Shown here one piece after another: positions 6,003 to 8,769 of a stretch of DNA of 8,769 nucleotides (position 1 is the stretch's first letter; every line of letters begins with the position of its first letter). The stretch comes from Nitrosotalea sp. (lineage in GTDB: Archaea; Thermoproteota; Nitrososphaeria; Nitrososphaerales; Nitrosopumilaceae), in contig JAJPEA010000077.1 of the NCBI GenBank assembly GCA_023252335.1, positions 1 to 8,769 on the forward strand. The letters run 5' to 3'. A model generated the notes under the pieces. The model saw only the letters and a list, made by a program, of their open reading frames with translations, was not told where the DNA came from and made no database searches. Made by a program: the position numbers and the translations under genes.

Positions 6003-7274
6003 ATGATTATTAGAAATTTCAAGTCATTATCAACAAATTCTGCAAAAAAAGATGCCTTGTCTATAATAGATGCAGGCTTGGGTGCTGCAAATCCAAAATT
6101 ACATCTTGAAAAAATTGTCAGAAATAATAAATTGGTTTTACCTGGGGGAATAATTGATCTCAAAAAGTATGACCGCGTCTTTGTTGTTGCAATAGGCAAG
6201 GCGGCCTATTTGATGTCAAGTGCAATGGACTTGCTGGCTGACATTGATGGGGGGATACTAGTGGTTCCGTATACTGTAAAGGCGATGAGCAAAAAATTTG
6301 AGATAATCAAGGCAGGCCATCCCATTCCAAACAAAAACAGCCTGGTTGCAGCAAAAAAAATCCTAGAGTTTCTTGACAAGAGAACATCAGGAGATCTTGT
6401 GATATTTTTGATATCTGGTGGTGCGTCATCACTTGTCTGCATGCCTGATGGAATAACGCTTGGACAAAAACAGGCAACAACTAATCTATTGTTAAAATGC
6501 GGCGCAAGTATACATGAGATAAACTGTGTCAGAAAACATCTATCCAAGATCAAGGGGGGTAAATTAGTAGAATATCTGCGATCTGACTCGATATCACTTG
6601 TCATGTCAGATGTTGTAGGTAATTCTCTCTCAAGTATTGCATCTGGTATGACATACTATGATGATACTACGTTTGCAGATGCAAAAAAGATCTTGAAAAA
6701 ATATCATCTTGAGAGGGTTGTTCCAAAAAGTGTATGGCGCCATATGGATCTTGGAGTCAAAGGCAAGATAAAAGAGACTCCAAAAAGTGTGAAAATAAAA
6801 AATCATGTCATTGCAACAAACAAAGATTGTCTTGATGCTATGAAACTGCGTGCCAGGGAACTTGGTTATTCCCCCAAAGTTCTTGATTGTGTTTCAGGTA
6901 ATGTACAAGATCTTGGCTTGAAAATATCTAGGGCATTTTCTGGCAAGAACTGTATTATCTTTGGCGGAGAAAGCACTGTAGTTGTAACTGGAAAGGGAAA
7001 AGGTGGGAGAAATCAAGAGCTAGTTTTGCACTGTGCAGCAGATCTGTCAAAAAAAGGAGATGATATTATAGTTGCATCAGTTGGTACTGATGGAATTGAC
7101 GGTGGAACAAACTGTGCTGGTGCAATTTGGCAGTCAGGTCAAAAAATAGACAAGATAAAACAATATCTTGACAACAATGATTCGTACAACTTTTTTAAAA
7201 AATATGGCGGACTGGTGTTCACAGGTCCTACTGGAACCAACTTGATGGATGTTGGTGTTGTATTACGAAAGTAA
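6003..7274 (+). CDS. Glycerate 2-kinase (MOFRL family)
   Basis: The enzyme phosphorylates D-glycerate with ATP to 2-phosphoglycerate in the cytosol, feeding glycolysis/gluconeogenesis. The 423-residue length is normal for the family, which has an N-terminal DUF4147 domain and a C-terminal MOFRL domain. Landmarks: AIGKA with Lys66, GHPIPN (105-110), SGGASSL (138-144), CVRKHLSKIKGGKL (175-188), SDVVGN and SIASG (202-214), FGGEST (320-325), GKGKGGRNQE (330-339), GTDGIDG (361-367) and GPTGTNLMDV (408-417). Two loop residues differ from the common pattern: SDVxGD is SDVVGN, and IASGPT is IASGMT. The rest of the active-site segments are intact, so activity is expected. In archaea with incomplete Entner-Doudoroff routes or serine/glycine recycling this enzyme salvages glycerate; the source here is unknown. 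Its last 12 bases overlap the 3' end of the convergent gene. Confidence 0.93.
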   Translation: MIIRNFKSLSTNSAKKDALSIIDAGLGAANPKLHLEKIVRNNKLVLPGGIIDLKKYDRVFVVAIGKAAYLMSSAMDLLADIDGGILVVPYTVKAMSKKFEIIKAGHPIPNKNSLVAAKKILEFLDKRTSGDLVIFLISGGASSLVCMPDGITLGQKQATTNLLLKCGASIHEINCVRKHLSKIKGGKLVEYLRSDSISLVMSDVVGNSLSSIASGMTYYDDTTFADAKKILKKYHLERVVPKSVWRHMDLGVKGKIKETPKSVKIKNHVIATNKDCLDAMKLRARELGYSPKVLDCVSGNVQDLGLKISRAFSGKNCIIFGGESTVVVTGKGKGGRNQELVLHCAADLSKKGDDIIVASVGTDGIDGGTNCAGAIWQSGQKIDKIKQYLDNNDSYNFFKKYGGLVFTGPTGTNLMDVGVVLRK

Positions 7275-7646
7275 CTTGGTTGCCTTGTTTTCGTTTGGAT
7301 CTATTAATTGATACTTGACATCAAGATCTCGTTGTTTGATTATCTGATCAATGAACACAATTCTTTTTTCTATGAAAACATCATCGGTTGGTTTGTTTTG
7401 TGCAAGACGATCAAACATTGATCTTTGATCCAACATGACTTTGATCACATCACCATTTTTAATTATGTATCTACCAATGCTCCAAAAAATTCCAACATGC
7501 AATGCAATGTATCTTGATTGCTCTTGGGTGACAATGTTGTAAAAATATTCTGCATGTACTCTGCTCTCTTCTGATCTTGATTGGATGTTTTCAATTGTCC
7601 AGGAGATCTTTTTTTGATCACCGTCAAAAAAGTAAGTGTGTTCCAT
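7263..7646 (-). CDS. Conserved-looking hypothetical protein, alpha-helical
   Basis: The 127-residue product begins with MEHTYFFDGDQKKISWTIEN and is rich in charged and aromatic residues. A central, more hydrophobic segment (IALHVGIFWSIGRYII, about residues 47-62) is followed by amphipathic helices. It is too polar around that segment for a confident membrane helix. I recognise no family. The start ATG at 7646 is favoured because a TATA box lies 29 bases upstream; a longer frame reaches a TTG at 7733 but would run across that promoter. The 3' end overlaps glycerate kinase by 12 bases, tail to tail. Confidence 0.7.
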   Translation of the reverse strand: MEHTYFFDGDQKKISWTIENIQSRSEESRVHAEYFYNIVTQEQSRYIALHVGIFWSIGRYIIKNGDVIKVMLDQRSMFDRLAQNKPTDDVFIEKRIVFIDQIIKQRDLDVKYQLIDPNENKATKLLS

Positions 7647-7670
7647 GTCAACATATTTACCAAATATGTC

Positions 7671-7690
7671 AATATATTTTCTGTATACTA
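7671..7690. promoter_or_regulatory. Divergent promoter region with two TATA-like elements
   Basis: On - AAAATATATT (7671-7680) is centred 29 bases before the ATG at 7646, predicting a leaderless mRNA. On + TGTATACTA (7682-7690) would start a transcript near 7713, ahead of the small gene at 7751. The two elements nearly touch, so occupancy of one could hinder the other; this is inference. Confidence 0.5.
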
Positions 7691-7750
7691 CTGAATAAGA
7701 AAAATGAAAACTTGCTAGTCGTGTTAGAAGCAAATTCCTTCTTTACAAAT

Positions 7751-7927
7751 ATGGTGGACGAGCTTGTGGATTTCTCAGAATATGATCCAGAGCTTGCAGA
7801 TGGACTGAAATGGATTGATGGTGAGGCACAAAAACGAGGAATTACATTTTATGAAATGGTGTTTCATGTATTGCACAGACATGACGTGGATTCAAAAGCA
7901 AAAGACTGGCTTGCAAACAGAAACTAG
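7751..7927 (+). CDS. Small acidic hypothetical protein (58 residues)
   Basis: The product starts MVDELVDFSEYDPELADGLK and is acidic in its first half, then carries a helix with HVLHRHDVD (about 40-48) and ends KAKDWLANRN. It has no signal, membrane segment or cysteine. I do not recognise it; its regular helical pattern and distinct codon-level coherence make it look like a real small gene. ATG 7751 is the preferred start. A GTG at 7721 in the same frame would add 10 residues and lies only a few bases after the predicted transcript start, so it cannot be excluded. Further upstream the frame is Cys-rich and improbable, and it overlaps the divergent gene. Confidence 0.65.
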   Translation: MVDELVDFSEYDPELADGLKWIDGEAQKRGITFYEMVFHVLHRHDVDSKAKDWLANRN

Positions 7928-7997
7928 CATTCATTTTCAATCACTAGAGCATTTTTGTGATTTGGTATGATGTATGTTCAAATGGTTTTGAATTTAT

Positions 7998-8024
7998 AAA
8001 AAATTAGTAAAGGGTGCTTCCCTT
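7998..8024 (-). terminator. Hairpin plus T-run after the secreted-protein gene
   Basis: Read on -, AAGGG and CCCTT (8024-8020 and 8014-8010) form a 5-bp stem with a 5-base loop, followed six bases later by T6 (8003-7998). It begins 12 bases after the stop codon at 8036-8038. The layout resembles a classical intrinsic terminator. Confidence 0.5.
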
Positions 8025-8035
8025 ACGTTGTTTGC

Positions 8036-8542
8036 TTATGGGTTTATCCATGATACATTGAATGTTGCGTTTCCTGGCATCAATGTATTCCATGTGACCT
8101 TTTGCTCTATCACTGGAGCAAGGTTTGCTGGATGGCTTTCAGTCAAGGTAACTCGTATGTTTTGATCAGCACCTGCATTGTTGACACATGTACCAATTTG
8201 ATATCCTGGTGCACTAGTGTCATACCATGTGGTTCCAACAAGTGAATTGCTCTGTGAGCTTTGACTTGGTGTGTGGATGGTAAATGTCACTTTGTATGAC
8301 TCGTCATTTCGCAGCTGAAATGTCAAACCTGGGTGTGCTAGTGGGTAAAATGTTTTTTGACCCACTGTAACTTTCATTGCTGTGATTGTACCGTCATATC
8401 TGTTGGTACATGTTGATGGTGCTTGACCCATTGCATATGCTTGATTTGCTACAACTCCAAGTGATGCCAATAAGATAGAGGCAAACATTAGAGCAAGCAA
8501 ATTCTTGCCATGACCGTTTATTGTTCTAAATGGGTGTTCCAA
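8036..8542 (-). CDS. Secreted protein with signal peptide, beta-rich, unknown function
   Basis: The product has 168 residues. The first 37 form a signal peptide: Arg6, His11 and Lys13, then a hydrophobic stretch (15-33), ending in Ala-Tyr-Ala before Met38. The mature part has two cysteines (45 and 118) that could pair, alternating strands, and motifs such as YKVTFTIHTP (83-92), HPANLAPVIEQ (137-147) and a final FNVSWINP. His70, His90 and His137 are possible metal ligands, but no known site is matched. There is no C-terminal anchor, so it should be released or held by partners. The start is TTG at 8542; an in-frame TAG at 8549-8551 blocks longer versions, and the next ATG (8488) would leave a signal peptide without its basic end. 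I do not recognise the family. Confidence 0.7.
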   Translation of the reverse strand: MEHPFRTINGHGKNLLALMFASILLASLGVVANQAYAMGQAPSTCTNRYDGTITAMKVTVGQKTFYPLAHPGLTFQLRNDESYKVTFTIHTPSQSSQSNSLVGTTWYDTSAPGYQIGTCVNNAGADQNIRVTLTESHPANLAPVIEQKVTWNTLMPGNATFNVSWINP

Positions 8543-8587
8543 TGTTATCTATAGTGTTTTCAATCTATGTAAACTCATGCTGAGATT

Positions 8588-8597
8588 TTTCTATAGT
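8588..8597 (-). promoter_or_regulatory. Possible TATA box of the secreted-protein gene
   Basis: On - the sequence contains CTATAGAAAA, which would start a transcript near 8566 with a leader of about 24 bases to the TTG at 8542. The match is moderate. Confidence 0.3.
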
Positions 8598-8657
8598 TTG
8601 GGTACACAATGTACGAACAAATTTTTTAATTTCTAACTAGTATTTTTTAAAATTTTG

Positions 8658-8671
8658 AAAAAAAAATAAAA
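8658..8671 (-). terminator. T-tract after the gene at the right edge
   Basis: On - the stop codon at 8672-8674 is followed at once by TTTTA and a T9 run (8666-8658), with more A/T-only sequence to 8630. This is a strong archaeal T-tract stop and supports the reality of the edge gene. Confidence 0.5.
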
Positions 8672-8769
8672 TTACATTTGTGCTAGACGTTTTTCAATTG
8701 ATACATATTCGCATCCTGATGGTCCACAATATTTTCCAACATAGACTGCCTTTGGTCTGTAAAGCATTG
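8672..8769 (-). CDS. C-terminal end of an unidentified protein, cut by the window edge
   Basis: The last 32 codons of a - strand frame are open to the right edge and end in TAA. They read LYRPKAVYVGKYCGPSGCEY, then VSIEKRLAQM. The Cys-x4-Cys pair in CGPSGC (two cysteines, 5 apart) may bind metal or form a disulfide. An ATG sits at 8765-8767 but is probably internal. The T9 tract after the stop supports a real gene end. The family cannot be told from this short piece. Confidence 0.55.
   Translation of the reverse strand, partial: MLYRPKAVYVGKYCGPSGCEYVSIEKRLAQM

Noticed and set aside
5858..6199. A 113-codon - strand frame across the start of glycerate kinase
   Set aside because: It overlaps the divergent promoters and the strongly supported kinase frame, and its sequence has no recognisable domain.
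6206..6604. A 132-codon - strand frame inside glycerate kinase
   Set aside because: It is fully antisense to conserved kinase motifs and explained by codon bias.
7577..7750. N-terminal extension of the small + strand protein (Cys-rich)
   Set aside because: It runs antisense through the divergent gene and its promoter; the coherent protein begins around 7751 (or at most 7721).

Overview
The window looks like chromosomal DNA of an ammonia-oxidising thaumarchaeon (Nitrososphaerota, Nitrosopumilus/Nitrosarchaeum-like). The strongest evidence is a PEFG-CTERM cell-surface protein, a sorting signal known from this phylum. Supporting evidence is AT-rich DNA, archaeal TATA boxes placed about 25-31 bases before start codons (leaderless or near-leaderless mRNAs), T-tract terminators, a NitrOD5-like regulatory domain, an F420/flavin LLM oxidoreductase and a short iron-type alcohol dehydrogenase. 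The species call is inference. No rRNA, tRNA, CRISPR array, insertion sequence or phage gene was seen.

Layout. Positions 1-1854 are read on +: the 3' part of a gene for an alanine-rich protein built of 11-residue repeats, a small PepSY-like protein, and a short-chain dehydrogenase. Positions 1878-5871 are read on -, in the order of transcription: a PEFG-CTERM surface protein, a NitrOD5-like small protein, an iron-type alcohol dehydrogenase, an LLM-class oxidoreductase and a membrane-anchored CAP-domain protein. The spacers are 80-150 bases and often hold their own TATA box or T-tracts, so these are probably mostly single-gene units. From 6003 a glycerate 2-kinase runs on + and overlaps tail-to-tail by 12 bases with an unrecognised - strand gene. 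That gene is divergent from a 58-codon + strand gene. The window closes with a secreted - strand protein and the C-terminus of another - strand gene.

How the genes may work together. The metabolic genes fit an autotrophic archaeon. The alcohol dehydrogenase is a candidate semialdehyde reductase of the 3-hydroxypropionate/4-hydroxybutyrate cycle, glycerate kinase feeds 2-phosphoglycerate into central carbon metabolism, and the LLM enzyme and SDR are redox enzymes of unknown substrate. Three proteins (CAP, PEFG-CTERM, signal-peptide protein) act outside the membrane. I found no defence or mobile system. The most unusual items are the hendecad-repeat protein with a Lys-rich, Cys-terminal tail, the alcohol dehydrogenase with a Gln at a usual metal-His position, a possible 27-codon hydrophobic ORF, and an 18-base sequence shared by two gene-end regions.
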